Assembly (NCBI RefSeq): GCF_052162025.1
Contig: NZ_CP197401.1
Location: forward strand, 62,001 to 126,000
Origin: Methylobacter sp015476545
GTDB taxonomy: Bacteria; Pseudomonadota; Gammaproteobacteria; Methylococcales; Methylomonadaceae
Direction of reading: 5' to 3'
DNA length: 64,000 nt
Shown here: piece after piece, positions 52,290 to 61,401 of the stretch
Position numbering within the stretch: the stretch's first letter is position 1
Layout: the number at the start of each line of letters is the position of its first letter
Program-made: the position numbers and the translations under genes
Notes under the pieces: generated by a model
Told to the model about the DNA's origin: nothing
What the model saw: only the letters and a program-made list of their open reading frames with translations
Databases searched by the model: none

Positions 52290-52506
52290 GGCGGATTCCT
52301 CTTCTTCATTTAAGTGGTTATCTAACTCTTCCACTTTGGCACATCGTGATGCCGCAGGGAAGAGGAGGAGTCCATACTATTATCCTACTGAACTCGATCG
52401 ATGCAATTCGTGTCCCGGCATATCCCCCAGCCTTGAATATCAAGGAATTATACCGTCACTTCCCTGTCTGAAATCAAAACTGCATTAGCTGTAGAGGGAG
52501 TGAATC

Positions 52507-53370
52507 ATGAGCACCTCGCCTAATCAAGAATTCACTGAGAAAGTGCTGAAGGCTTACTCGGATATCGACAACCCAAGGCTCAAATCCGTCATCTCGATCC
52601 TGATCAAACACCTGCACGCCTGTGTTAAAGAGATGAAGGTGACCGACCAGGAATGGGAGTTTGCCTGGGATTTCATGAAAAGAATGGCCGAGAAAACCAG
52701 CCCTCTCGGAAATGAATTCCTCTTTTTTGCCGACGTCATGGGCCTGAGTCAGTTGATTGAAATACTCAATCATGGGGAACAGGAACAACCGGTGGGGGTT
52801 GCGCTGCTGGGGCCTTTCTTTCGTGCTGACGCCCCTTTCCGCGAACGAGGCGCTTCCATTGCCAGCGACGATGCGCCAGGCGCTCGCGTCCGAATCTCAG
52901 GGCGGGTATTCGAATTTGAGAATAACGCGCCCATCGAAGGGGCGACCCTCGATATCTGGCAAGCCGCGGCCAATGGCCTGTATGAGAACCAGGATGAGCA
53001 ACAGCCGGACTACCATCTGCGCGGCCGTTTCAGAACGGATAAAAACGGGACTTTCGAGCTGATCGCACTGATGCCGACCACTTATCGCATCCCGGACGAT
53101 GGCCCGGTAGGCGAATTCCTGAAGATCGCCAAACGGCCGCCCATCAGGCCGGCGCACATCCATGTCATCGTGTCGGCGCCTGGCTATGAAACGCTCGTCA
53201 CGCAAATCTTCGTCAAAGGGGATCCGGACATTGAAGACGATGTCGTTTTTACGGCAAGCCAGAACATGGTCGGCGATTTCAAGCCGGAAGGGGATGCCTT
53301 TCGTCTCACCTATGATTTTCCGCTTAAGCGAGGTATCTCGACCATGCCGAAAGCACCGATTCCTGCTTAA
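52507..53370 (+). CDS. Intradiol ring-cleavage dioxygenase (catechol 1,2-dioxygenase-like)
   Basis: 287 residues with an N-terminal helical dimerisation domain (TEKVLKAYSDIDNPRLKSVI). The Fe(III) ligands are Y in AANGLYENQDE, Y in MPTTYRIPDDGPVG, and the two H of RPAHIHVIVSAPGY. The sequence is close to catechol or hydroxyquinol 1,2-dioxygenases, which cleave dihydroxybenzenes to muconate-type products. No other aromatic-degradation gene is near. Its stop lies in the right copy of the 155-bp repeat. Confidence 0.92.
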   Translation: MSTSPNQEFTEKVLKAYSDIDNPRLKSVISILIKHLHACVKEMKVTDQEWEFAWDFMKRMAEKTSPLGNEFLFFADVMGLSQLIEILNHGEQEQPVGVALLGPFFRADAPFRERGASIASDDAPGARVRISGRVFEFENNAPIEGATLDIWQAAANGLYENQDEQQPDYHLRGRFRTDKNGTFELIALMPTTYRIPDDGPVGEFLKIAKRPPIRPAHIHVIVSAPGYETLVTQIFVKGDPDIEDDVVFTASQNMVGDFKPEGDAFRLTYDFPLKRGISTMPKAPIPA

Positions 53371-53520
53371 CACGTAAAATGCGTTAAAGAATGGCCTTAT
53401 TCCAGTTTTCACAGAGATGTCGCGCATGGAATTTATCCTGAAAGTTGGAGTGATGCGGTCGAGTTATTTCCGGCAATGGTTGGAGAATAACTCGATTGAT
53501 GCGGTTCGTGCCTCACCGCA
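53367..53520. repeat. ~155-bp direct repeat, right copy
   Basis: Second copy of the 50813 repeat, starting at the stop codon of the dioxygenase gene and ending in an intact palindrome TTCGTGCCTCACCGCAT (53505-53521). The two copies flank the IS1111-type element and the dioxygenase gene. Confidence 0.9.
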
Positions 53521-53559
53521 TCCTACCAAACTCTCTCAGGTTAAACACTGGATGGACAG

Positions 53560-55095
53560 CTAATCCTCCGGCCCCGCCGTTTTGAAACGGGCAGCCGCGC
53601 CCAGGAGACCGATCACGAAGAAAGCGGTGCCGACAAGGGTAAAACGCAGGTTCGACTCCTGGATGGTCAAATCGTCGGTCGCGTACAGCATGATGATGAC
53701 GGCGATTGATCCCCAGCCGAGAAAGCGCAATGCCGCGGCTGTAATAAGGTCGCTTAAAGTTTCCGATTCGCTTGCCGGCGTATCCATGCGGTAAGCTACA
53801 AAGCCGCACATGAGCGCCGGCAGAATTCCCCAGCGCATATGATCCAGGAAGCTGTCCAGGAAATCGAAATGCTCCCGGCGGTAAAAAGTCAGCTCGAGAA
53901 CAAGCACCGATACCATGGTGCTGACAATGAAGCCCATTATCATCATTGCCATATAAAATCCGTAGTATCGATCGGCCTGCTCCCGCAGGCGCCTGAAGGT
54001 GAGCGACCGTGAAATGAAGACGAGCGCTATCGGGAGGACATACATCGGAATGGCATAGGCGATCCACCGGAGGGTGGTGTAACTGAAGTGCGGCAGCGGC
54101 TTGTCCGGAAACAGGAAGGCATTATGCAGCAGGACTGAAATCTCCCGGCCCAGGATGACTCCGACAGCGGTGGCAGCTGTAAAAAGCAGAACATATTTAT
54201 AGGTGTGCTTCAGGCGGGCTTCATGGGCTTTGCCGCCGAGCTGCTTCACGGTTGCCCACATGTCATTCTCGCTTGCGCTCCCGAATACGACCAGGGAGGC
54301 GAGCAGGCGGCAGAGCAGGCTGGTGAGGTGGTCCAGCTCCTTTATCAGATTGATTGTCTTGGTATAGTGCGGTTCCGCTTTCTTCCAGACCGCCACTTTT
54401 TCCGACATCGCGTTATAGGAGATACAGATTTCCCCCCATTTCAGAGACGGTTCGGTGAACAGACGGCGAAAAGACGATTGGTTGGCGTAATCCTGTATCT
54501 GGTCGAAAAGCAGGCAATTATGGGCCCATTTATACTCGACCGTGGCGCTGGATTTTTCGAAATCGCCGGGATCGAAGCTCGACACCAGCAGGCGATTGGC
54601 GATTTGCGCTTTAAGGCTGTCGTCGACGGCTGACAATCTCGAGTTAATCAGCGCGTTGTAGATCTCAACCGCTTTTGCCGGCGTCGCGAACGCGTCGTGG
54701 ATGCTGTCCCTCAAAATAAGCAAAGGATTAAACTTGCTTTCCCGCGCCAGCAAAAAAAGAAACAATCCGGCGGCGATTAAAGGGATGATGGTGTTTCCGT
54801 CCAGGCCGTTCAGGAGATTCACCAGTTCCCCTGAGCGGAGGTTTTTCACGATCAGCGTCACCAGCGGTTCCAAAGGCAGCCACTGCCAGGTAAGCAGCCA
54901 GTAAAGCGCTGCCATGAGGGCGCAGTAAGATGCGGTCCCTATCCAGTAAGTGCTTCTGCGGATAAAGTATTGGGGAAGCGTCGGCTCAGCGCCTAACTGA
55001 ATCCGGCGTTTTTGGAAGGACTGATAGGCGAGGAATAATACGGCTCCGGTTCCAAGAAGCTGCACCGCAAGGTAAATCAAGTGTTCGACAGTCAT
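53560..55095 (-). CDS. Unknown multi-pass membrane protein
   Basis: 511 residues. About eight to nine hydrophobic helices lie in two groups: three N-terminal (e.g. LAVQLLGTGAVLFLAYQSF and IIPLIAAGLFLFLLA) and five or six C-terminal (e.g. YKYVLLFTAATAVGVILG, MMIMGFIVSTMVSVLVLEL). Between them is a ~200-residue soluble part with a histidine-bearing segment (VWKKAEPHYTKTINLIKELD). No family recognised. No operon partner. Confidence 0.75.
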   Translation of the reverse strand: MTVEHLIYLAVQLLGTGAVLFLAYQSFQKRRIQLGAEPTLPQYFIRRSTYWIGTASYCALMAALYWLLTWQWLPLEPLVTLIVKNLRSGELVNLLNGLDGNTIIPLIAAGLFLFLLARESKFNPLLILRDSIHDAFATPAKAVEIYNALINSRLSAVDDSLKAQIANRLLVSSFDPGDFEKSSATVEYKWAHNCLLFDQIQDYANQSSFRRLFTEPSLKWGEICISYNAMSEKVAVWKKAEPHYTKTINLIKELDHLTSLLCRLLASLVVFGSASENDMWATVKQLGGKAHEARLKHTYKYVLLFTAATAVGVILGREISVLLHNAFLFPDKPLPHFSYTTLRWIAYAIPMYVLPIALVFISRSLTFRRLREQADRYYGFYMAMMIMGFIVSTMVSVLVLELTFYRREHFDFLDSFLDHMRWGILPALMCGFVAYRMDTPASESETLSDLITAAALRFLGWGSIAVIIMLYATDDLTIQESNLRFTLVGTAFFVIGLLGAAARFKTAGPED

Positions 55096-55575
55096 CGTGC
55101 GTCTGTTCCTACATACTTTTTATAAAATTTCGAATTTAGAAAATGTTAGGCCCGCTTGCTAATAAACGCGCTTATTTAACAATCCCGGCCGTATTTTACG
55201 CCAGTTCGGCAAGATCTGGATTGGCATAATGCAAGCGCAACGGGGGGCGTTCCTGCATTTGATATTCAGGCTGAATTTGAAATCAGTTCAAACCGATAAG
55301 ATGCCCGGCTTCTCTGATTTATTCGCGGCTATTCTGCGTGATATTTTCATGATGATCGGGATCATGTATAGAAGGGGAAGACGCTAGCCTTTTTTGCGGA
55401 TGTTAGCAGAAAAGGCAAGGTCTTTGTAACCGCTATACGGCGCTTATTTTTCTACTCAAGGCCGCGTTTACAAGGTACAGTCCGCTTTTAGGCAGCTCGC
55501 TTAAATTCAAAATGCCAGCCATGCGGAAAATCCGCAATCTGGATCCTATGAGACATAAAAGAGAGGTGCAAATCC
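55096..55575. other. Non-coding spacer of 480 bp
   Basis: No open frame with a ribosome site was found. A near-palindrome CATGATGATCGGGATCATG lies at 55347-55365 and could be a regulator site. Otherwise nothing is recognised; it separates two divergent genes. Confidence 0.45.
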
Positions 55576-55839
55576 ATGTCTGAAGCTTTAGCCATTGCTC
55601 ATCTGCTGCAAAATTGTAAGGAATTAGCCGCCTTTTGCAGCCAGAACGGTGGGATCATAAACGAGTCGATCCATTACGAGATCATCGAGCGGCAGCCCGA
55701 GAGTCTGTTGATCTATGTGACTTTTCTCGAAAGCATCATGGAAGGCTCCGGTTGTCAGGGCGATCAGAAACCCTGTTATGGCCGTCTGCGGTTGATATTG
55801 AATGATCAGGGAGAAATTGCCGGTGTCGAATTGGCCTGA
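55576..55839 (+). CDS. Unknown small protein
   Basis: 87 residues, ATG 55576 preceded by AGAGAGG. It has three cysteines (NCKELAAFCSQNGG and GSGCQGDQKPCYGR) and a beta-rich second half (LLIYVTFLESIMEGSGC, LRLILNDQGEIAGVEL). No family recognised. The 337 bp that follow contain no gene. Confidence 0.7.
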   Translation: MSEALAIAHLLQNCKELAAFCSQNGGIINESIHYEIIERQPESLLIYVTFLESIMEGSGCQGDQKPCYGRLRLILNDQGEIAGVELA

Positions 55840-56176
55840 TTTTTTAAGGATAAGGAGAGAAGCAACATTGTGTGAAGGCGCGACTTAAGCCGCTTCTACA
55901 TAAGCGCTGATTTCATCGATAAACTGGAAAATTATTCTTAACTGAATCAAGTCCAGCAGCTAATGTTCCCTATATTGTTTGCCAGAGATACGTTTATCGA
56001 ACAGGGCAATCCCACACAATATATATGAGTTTCTGTTATCATGTGCCCCGCTTATAATTTAAGGTGGTTGTGATTCACTATCATCCTGTTTTGAATTTTG
56101 TTCACACTTGCGATGCTTCAATGTCACTGTGAAGTTACTGTTGTGCAAAGCAGGTCTATCCAGACAGTTTTTTACC

Positions 56177-56689
56177 ATGAATTTGCTACTTCAATATCTC
56201 GCGCTTTGCTGGTTCGCAAACAATCCCGCTGACTTATATCCTCACAAATCATTCATGTGGAAAGCCATCGCCTTCTACCTGGTGTCGGGGATTATCGTCG
56301 AAAGCCTGATCGCCGATCCCGCCGACGGCACGCTGGAAGTGTTGTTGCGAACCGTCATGGCTTTTACGTCTATCGCCACCTTATTGCTGTTCATGAGAAA
56401 ATGGCACTATTTCGGCCAGTTATTTACGGCTATTTTCATTTGCGAAAACTTTATCATGACGCTGGCAATCGGCGCTGAAGTGCTGGATCTGGTAATGGTA
56501 ATGGAGCATTACGAACACCGGGAGGAGGTATCCATGGGATTGGCGGCATTCCTGGTCGTATGGTATATCTCCATTATCAGTTACATTTTACGGCAAATGT
56601 TTTCGTTCAGAATGAGTATCAGCATTGTTGCCGCATTCAGCTATTTTGTTCTGACTTATGGCCTTCCGATGATGTTCATGGATATATAA
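56177..56689 (+). CDS. Unknown four- to five-helix membrane protein
   Basis: 170 residues from ATG 56177; a frame open from 56108 is less likely. Hydrophobic helices include WKAIAFYLVSGIIVESLIA, TVMAFTSIATLLLFM, LFTAIFICENFIMTLAIGAE and FLVVWYISIISYILRQMF. It resembles the YIP1-type small membrane proteins in general form only. It converges on norR. Confidence 0.65.
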   Translation: MNLLLQYLALCWFANNPADLYPHKSFMWKAIAFYLVSGIIVESLIADPADGTLEVLLRTVMAFTSIATLLLFMRKWHYFGQLFTAIFICENFIMTLAIGAEVLDLVMVMEHYEHREEVSMGLAAFLVVWYISIISYILRQMFSFRMSISIVAAFSYFVLTYGLPMMFMDI

Positions 56690-56726
56690 GCCGTCCTGCA
56701 AGCCGCGCTTGATTATCGCCCGATCG

Positions 56727-58262
56727 TTAAATGGCCAGACGTTTCAGCAGGCGATGAAAATTGCCTCGATCCAGCCCGAGCGCTCGAGCGGCTGCTGCCC
56801 TGTTGCCTTGGTGCAGGTCGATTTGTTGCTGGACAAGCCGGCGCTGAAATTCATCAACCGCGCCTTTGAAATCCATCGGCGGCGCCGAGGTGATCGAGAC
56901 ATCCGCTAATGCGTTGCCTGATCCTTCCGGTGAATCCGGTGCTATGTCCAGATAGGTGGCGGATAGAGTAACAATACCCGACTGGCGATTTCCCCGGGTT
57001 GCCGCCTTGAGCGCGGCACGGCTGAGCAAATGTTCCAACTCGCGGACATTGCCGGGCCAGCGGTAGTCCTGCAGCGCTTTTTTCGCGCCCGCGTCCAGGC
57101 GCAGTTTCTTGACGCCCAGGTGCTGCTGGTTTTTTTCCAGGAAGGCGCCGGCCAGCAGCAGCACGTCTTTTCCCCGCTCCCGCAGGGGCGGAACGTGCAT
57201 GGGATAAACCGCCAGACGATGATAAAGATCGGAACGGAAAAGGCCGTTGGCGACTTCCTGTTGCAAGTCGCGGTTGGTCGCAGCGATGACGCGGACATTG
57301 ACTTTGATCTGCCGATCGCTGCCGACGCGCTGGATATCGCCGTTTTGCAACGTGCGCAGCAGTTTGGCCTGGATTGAAAGCGGCAGTTCGCCGATCTCAT
57401 CGAGAAAAATCGTGCCGCCGTCGGCCAGTTCGAATTTGCCCGCGCGTTCGCTGACGGCGCCGGAAAATGCGCCTTTGCTGTGCCCGAACAGCTCGCTCTC
57501 GGCAATGCTTTCAGGCAGCGCCGCGCAATTGACGTACACCATCACCTGGTCGGCGCGCGTCGATTCCAGGTGAATGCGCTGGGCGACCAGTTCCTTGCCC
57601 ACGCCCGTCTCGCCCATAATCAATACCGCCAGTTCCGAAGGCGCCACGATGGAGATTTCATTGCGCAGTGCCCGCATGCCTTCGCTTTCGCCGATCAGAT
57701 TGTGTCCGGCATTTTGTCTGTTTAGGGTGCGGGTGACATAGCTGACCCGCTGCTCCAGGGACGAAATCAGCCCGACGGCCTTGACCGACGCGGCGGTCAG
57801 GCTGATGAAGGCATTGAATTGCACAGGGTCGATGCCGTCAAACGTGCCGGCGCTCAGCGCGTCCAGCGTCAGGACGCCCCAGGGTTCGCCGTCGATGAAC
57901 AGGGTGACGCCCATGCAGTCATGCACCAGCAGCCGGCTGTCCTCCGCCTCGATCAGCCCGTCATAGGGGTCGGGCAGATCGGAATCGGCGGCGAAGCGCA
58001 CGGCCTGATTCGAAGCCAGAATCCGCGCCAGCCGCGGATGCTCATCAATGACAAAACGCCGCCCCAGCGTATCTTCCGACAGTCCGCTGACGGCCAGCGG
58101 CGCCAGATGGCGGCCTTCCAGTTTCAGCAATGCCGATGCATCGCATGGGAAAGTCTGGCGCAAATGCTGCAACAGGCGCTGATAGCGCTGCTCCGGAGGC
58201 ATATGCGTCGAAAGGTCCGCGACCACTGAAATCAACGAAGTGAGAAAGGTATTTGTCGTCAT
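56727..58262 (-). CDS. norR: Nitric-oxide-responsive sigma-54 activator NorR
   Basis: 511 residues. An N-terminal GAF domain (DASALLKLEGRHLAPLAVSG), which in NorR binds a mononuclear iron that senses NO, is followed by the AAA+ domain: Walker A GETGVGKELVAQ, GAFSGA in place of the usual GAFTGA sigma-54 contact loop, Walker B GGTIFLDEIGELP and GNVRELEHL. A Fis-type HTH (NRAAAARALGLDRGNFHRLL) ends it. It is divergent from hcp, whose promoter is of the sigma-54 type, so it most likely controls the hcp operon under NO stress. Confidence 0.93.
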   Translation of the reverse strand: MTTNTFLTSLISVVADLSTHMPPEQRYQRLLQHLRQTFPCDASALLKLEGRHLAPLAVSGLSEDTLGRRFVIDEHPRLARILASNQAVRFAADSDLPDPYDGLIEAEDSRLLVHDCMGVTLFIDGEPWGVLTLDALSAGTFDGIDPVQFNAFISLTAASVKAVGLISSLEQRVSYVTRTLNRQNAGHNLIGESEGMRALRNEISIVAPSELAVLIMGETGVGKELVAQRIHLESTRADQVMVYVNCAALPESIAESELFGHSKGAFSGAVSERAGKFELADGGTIFLDEIGELPLSIQAKLLRTLQNGDIQRVGSDRQIKVNVRVIAATNRDLQQEVANGLFRSDLYHRLAVYPMHVPPLRERGKDVLLLAGAFLEKNQQHLGVKKLRLDAGAKKALQDYRWPGNVRELEHLLSRAALKAATRGNRQSGIVTLSATYLDIAPDSPEGSGNALADVSITSAPPMDFKGAVDEFQRRLVQQQIDLHQGNRAAAARALGLDRGNFHRLLKRLAI

Positions 58263-58277
58263 AGTGATAACCAGGTT

Positions 58278-58313
58278 GTTAAAAACACAACTATGCAGCG
58301 ATGTTAATAAGAC
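58278..58313. promoter_or_regulatory. Two NorR-type GT-N7-AC sites
   Basis: GTTAAAAACAC (58278-58288) and GTTAATAAGAC (58303-58313) both fit the NorR core GT-N7-AC and lie 25 bp apart. They are 65-100 bp upstream of the sigma-54 promoter of hcp, the usual enhancer distance. E. coli norVW has three such sites; a third was not evident here. Confidence 0.65.
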
Positions 58314-58377
58314 AACTATACCTTAAATCATGTACAAAGCGTAAGGTTTTAAAGGCCCGGTGCGAATAGCGTGTTTT

Positions 58378-58393
58378 TGGCACAGTTAGTGCA
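58378..58393 (+). promoter_or_regulatory. Sigma-54 promoter of hcp
   Basis: TGGCACAGTTAGTGCA has the -24 GG and -12 GC elements at the correct 10-bp spacing and differs from consensus mainly by G for T before GC. It lies 51 bp upstream of the hcp ATG, next to the NorR gene. Confidence 0.85.
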
Positions 58394-58443
58394 GAAGTTG
58401 GTTTGAAATTGTTTTCATTCAACCAGCTTAAGGAGAACATCCG

Positions 58444-60114
58444 ATGTTTTGTTACCAATGCGAACAGACCTACCGCTCAGAAACCGCCAGCGGCTGTGCG
58501 TCCGCCAAAGGCATGTGCGGCAAGGACGCCACCACTTCCGATTTGCAGGACTTGCTGATCCACGGCGTCAAGGGCATCGCCCAATACGCCAAACGCGCGC
58601 GTACCCTGAATGCGCCCGATAACGAAGCCGGCGGCTTCATGCTGTATGCGCTGTTCACCACGCTGACCAACGTCAACTTCAACGCCACCCGCTTCACCGT
58701 GATGTTGCAGCAAACCGCCTCGATACGCGATCAGGTCAAGGCCCGTTACGAAGCCGCTGCGCTGGCGGCGGGCAAAGTGCCTGAAAGCCTCACCGGCCCA
58801 GCCGCCTGGCAGCCTGCGGCCGACACGGAGGGTCTGCTCAGGCAAGCCGCCGGCGTGGGCATCAATGCCGGACTCGAGCAGGTGGGGCCCGACATTATCG
58901 GACTGCGGTCATTGGTGCTCTATGGCCTGAAGGGCGTCTGCGCCTACGCGCATCATGCTCATGTGCTGGGCAAGGAAAGCGATGCCGTTTACGCCGGGGT
59001 TGAGGATGCGCTGGATTTCCTGAGCTCAGAGCCCACAGACGCGGATGCCCTGCTCAACCAGTCTCTAGCCCTGGGCTTTTTGAACCTGTCCGTGATGGAA
59101 TTGCTGGATGCGGCCAATACCGGCGCCTTCGGCGCGCAACAGCCGACCCAGGTGCGCGTGACTCCGGTCCCGGGCAAAGCCATCCTGGTGTCCGGCCACG
59201 ACCTGGGCGATCTGGCGGCGCTGCTGGAACAGACCCTGGATACCGGCATCAACATCTACACGCACGGCGAAATGCTGCCCGCCCACGCCTACCCCAGACT
59301 CAAGGCCTATCCGCACCTGGCGGGCAATTACGGCGGCGCCTGGCAGGATCAACAGCAGGACTTTGCCGACTTCCCCGGCCCCATTCTGATGACCTCCAAC
59401 TGCATCATCGAGCCGCAGCCCCAGTACCGTCAGCGCATCTTTACCGCCGGCCCGGTAGGCTGGCCCGGCGTGCGCCATATCAGCGACAAGAATTTCGCGC
59501 CCTTGATCCAGGCCGCGCGAGCATTGCCCGGTTTCAAGGAAACAGCCGAGGCCGAGAAAACCATCACCATCGGTTTCGGGCGTGATGCCGTGCTCGGCGT
59601 CGCGGACCAGGTTATCGATGCGGTGAAGTCCGGCGCCATCCGGCACTTCTTCCTGATCGGCGGCTGCGACGGCGCCGCGCCCGGCCGGAACTACTACACC
59701 GAGTTCGCCGAGAAAGCGCCCGGTGATACCGTCTTGCTGACGCTGGGCTGCAACAAGTACCGTTTCAATCAGCATGACTTCGGCGCTATCGGCGGCATTC
59801 CGCGCCTGCTCGACATGGGGCAGTGCAACGACAGCTATTCCGCCATCAAGGTGGCCGCCGCGCTGGCCGAAGCCTTCGACTGCGATGTGAACGATCTGCC
59901 TTTGTCGCTGGTGGTGTCCTGGTTTGAGCAGAAAGCCGCCGCCGTGCTGCTGACCCTGCTGGCGCTGGGCATCCGCAACATTCGCCTCGGCCCCACTCTG
60001 CCGGCTTTTCTGACGCCGAACCTCGTGCAGGCATTGGTGGACAGGTTCGGTATCCAGCCCATCACCACCGCCCAGGCCGACATCGACGCCGCGCTGGCGC
60101 CGAAAGCTGCCTGA
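58444..60114 (+). CDS. hcp: Hydroxylamine reductase / hybrid cluster protein
   Basis: 556 residues. The N-terminal cluster motif MFCYQCEQT...GCASAKGMCGK ligates the first Fe-S cluster. Hybrid-cluster ligands appear in YTHGEMLPAHAYP-type, NCIIEP, GGCDGAAPGRNYY and LGCNKYRFN segments. Hcp acts as a high-affinity NO reductase and protects against nitrosative stress; hydroxylamine reduction is the older assignment. In ammonia-exposed methanotrophs such a role is sensible. Expression by NorR and sigma-54 is supported by the upstream sites. Confidence 0.95.
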   Translation: MFCYQCEQTYRSETASGCASAKGMCGKDATTSDLQDLLIHGVKGIAQYAKRARTLNAPDNEAGGFMLYALFTTLTNVNFNATRFTVMLQQTASIRDQVKARYEAAALAAGKVPESLTGPAAWQPAADTEGLLRQAAGVGINAGLEQVGPDIIGLRSLVLYGLKGVCAYAHHAHVLGKESDAVYAGVEDALDFLSSEPTDADALLNQSLALGFLNLSVMELLDAANTGAFGAQQPTQVRVTPVPGKAILVSGHDLGDLAALLEQTLDTGINIYTHGEMLPAHAYPRLKAYPHLAGNYGGAWQDQQQDFADFPGPILMTSNCIIEPQPQYRQRIFTAGPVGWPGVRHISDKNFAPLIQAARALPGFKETAEAEKTITIGFGRDAVLGVADQVIDAVKSGAIRHFFLIGGCDGAAPGRNYYTEFAEKAPGDTVLLTLGCNKYRFNQHDFGAIGGIPRLLDMGQCNDSYSAIKVAAALAEAFDCDVNDLPLSLVVSWFEQKAAAVLLTLLALGIRNIRLGPTLPAFLTPNLVQALVDRFGIQPITTAQADIDAALAPKAA

Positions 60115-60182
60115 TTGCGCAGAAAGGCCGGGACGCTTGCGCGTTCCCGGCCGTACCAGCCTTATCTGGAGCCTAAGAAAAC

Positions 60183-61217
60183 ATGAGCACTCACACTATT
60201 GAACTCACGACCCGCGACGGAGAGCAGCTCCGTTTCGATTGCGACGACGATCGGAACCTGCTGGAGGCCGCCGCCGGCGCGCACATCGCGCTGCCTTCCC
60301 AATGCCGCCAGGGCAGCTGCGGCGCCTGCTATGCCGACGTCACGCGCGGCGACTATAGCCTGGGCGAGCACAATCCCGCCGCACTGCCGGCCGGCGCGGC
60401 GGAGCGCGGCGGCATCCTGCTCTGCCGCACCTCGCCGCTCAGCGACCTGAGCGTCTCCCTGCCTTTTGACCATGACCGCATCCTGCTGGGCGAAATCCGG
60501 CGCCGCAACGCCGAAATTGCCGCCATCGAGCCGGTCGGCGAAAACACCGTGCGCCTGATGTTGCGCCTCGCGCCGGACAACGACGGCGGCAGCGTGGCCG
60601 AATTCGAGCCCGGCCAGTTCATGGAACTGGAAGTGCCGGGGCAGGCCATCAGGCGCGCCTACTCGCTTGCCAACACGGGCAATTGGGAAGGGCAGCTGGA
60701 ATTCCTGATCCGCCTCCAGCCCGGCGGGCTTTTCTCCACCTGGCTGCGGGAACAGGCCCATGCCGGTCAGACGCTGATCGTGCACGGCCCCCAAGGCGCC
60801 TTCGGCCTGAGCGAAAACGGCCTGAGGCCGCGCTGGTTCGTGGCCGGCGGCACAGGACTGGCGCCCATGCTGTCCATGCTCCGGCGTATGGCCGAGTTTC
60901 AGGAACCACATCCGGTCCGGCTCTATTTCGGCGTCAACCGGGTCGAAGAGCTGTTCTGCCTGACGGAGCTGGAGGCGTTAAAGGCGGAGCTGCCTCTGCT
61001 CCAGGTGATCTTGTGCGTGTGGAAGCCGAACCAGGACTGGCAGGGCTTTTGCGGCACGCCGGTGGATGCGCTGGCTCAGGACCTGGACGGCCTGAATGCC
61101 CGGCCCGATATCTACCTCTGCGGACCGCCCGCCCTGATTGAGGCCGCCGAAGCGGCTGCCCGCACTCAAGGCGTGCCGGTCGAGCAGGTGTTCAGCGAAA
61201 GATTCCTGCCGGCTTGA
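60183..61217 (+). CDS. MmoC-like 2Fe-2S/FAD reductase, probable Hcp electron donor
   Basis: 344 residues. An N-terminal plant-type ferredoxin domain (PSQCRQGSCGACYADV, last cysteine in ILLCRTSP) precedes the FAD (RRAYSLANTGN) and NAD domains (FVAGGTGLAPMLSMLRR, YLCGPPALIEAA). Domain order and many residues match the soluble methane monooxygenase reductase MmoC and related oxygenase reductases. In E. coli Hcr the ferredoxin domain is C-terminal. The position 68 bp after hcp makes Hcp reduction the likely job. No mmoXYZ is in the window. Confidence 0.88.
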   Translation: MSTHTIELTTRDGEQLRFDCDDDRNLLEAAAGAHIALPSQCRQGSCGACYADVTRGDYSLGEHNPAALPAGAAERGGILLCRTSPLSDLSVSLPFDHDRILLGEIRRRNAEIAAIEPVGENTVRLMLRLAPDNDGGSVAEFEPGQFMELEVPGQAIRRAYSLANTGNWEGQLEFLIRLQPGGLFSTWLREQAHAGQTLIVHGPQGAFGLSENGLRPRWFVAGGTGLAPMLSMLRRMAEFQEPHPVRLYFGVNRVEELFCLTELEALKAELPLLQVILCVWKPNQDWQGFCGTPVDALAQDLDGLNARPDIYLCGPPALIEAAEAAARTQGVPVEQVFSERFLPA

Positions 61218-61401
61218 TGCTCTGGCATTTAGCTTGTCGTAACTCGCCTCGGGCAGCCGCATCGGCAAAGTATTCGATCGGATTGGCGGAATTGACTTGC
61301 GGACTTTTGATATGAAACTCATCTGAGCCAGGCAAGGGCAGTATTTCGCTCCTGCCTGGCGCGGCGGGCGGCATAAAAAAGCAGCCCGTGCATGATATCA
61401 G

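Larger units (their letters stand above)
50967..52382 (-). mobile_element. IS110 family, IS1111-type element inserted in a palindromic repeat
   Basis: A 13-bp perfect subterminal inverted repeat, TATGGACTCCTCC at 50968-50980 and GGAGGAGTCCATA at 52364-52376, encloses the transposase gene. Such subterminal repeats define the IS1111 group. Outside them the host repeat resumes: GCGCAT on the left and ATCCTACTGAACTC on the right rejoin to a normal dispersed palindrome (compare 53511-53530). The exact ends are uncertain by 1-3 bp. Confidence 0.85.

Noticed and set aside
60183..61217. Gene as part of a soluble methane monooxygenase operon
   Set aside because: Despite MmoC resemblance, no mmoX, Y, B, Z or D is near and the gene follows hcp in a NorR-type operon.
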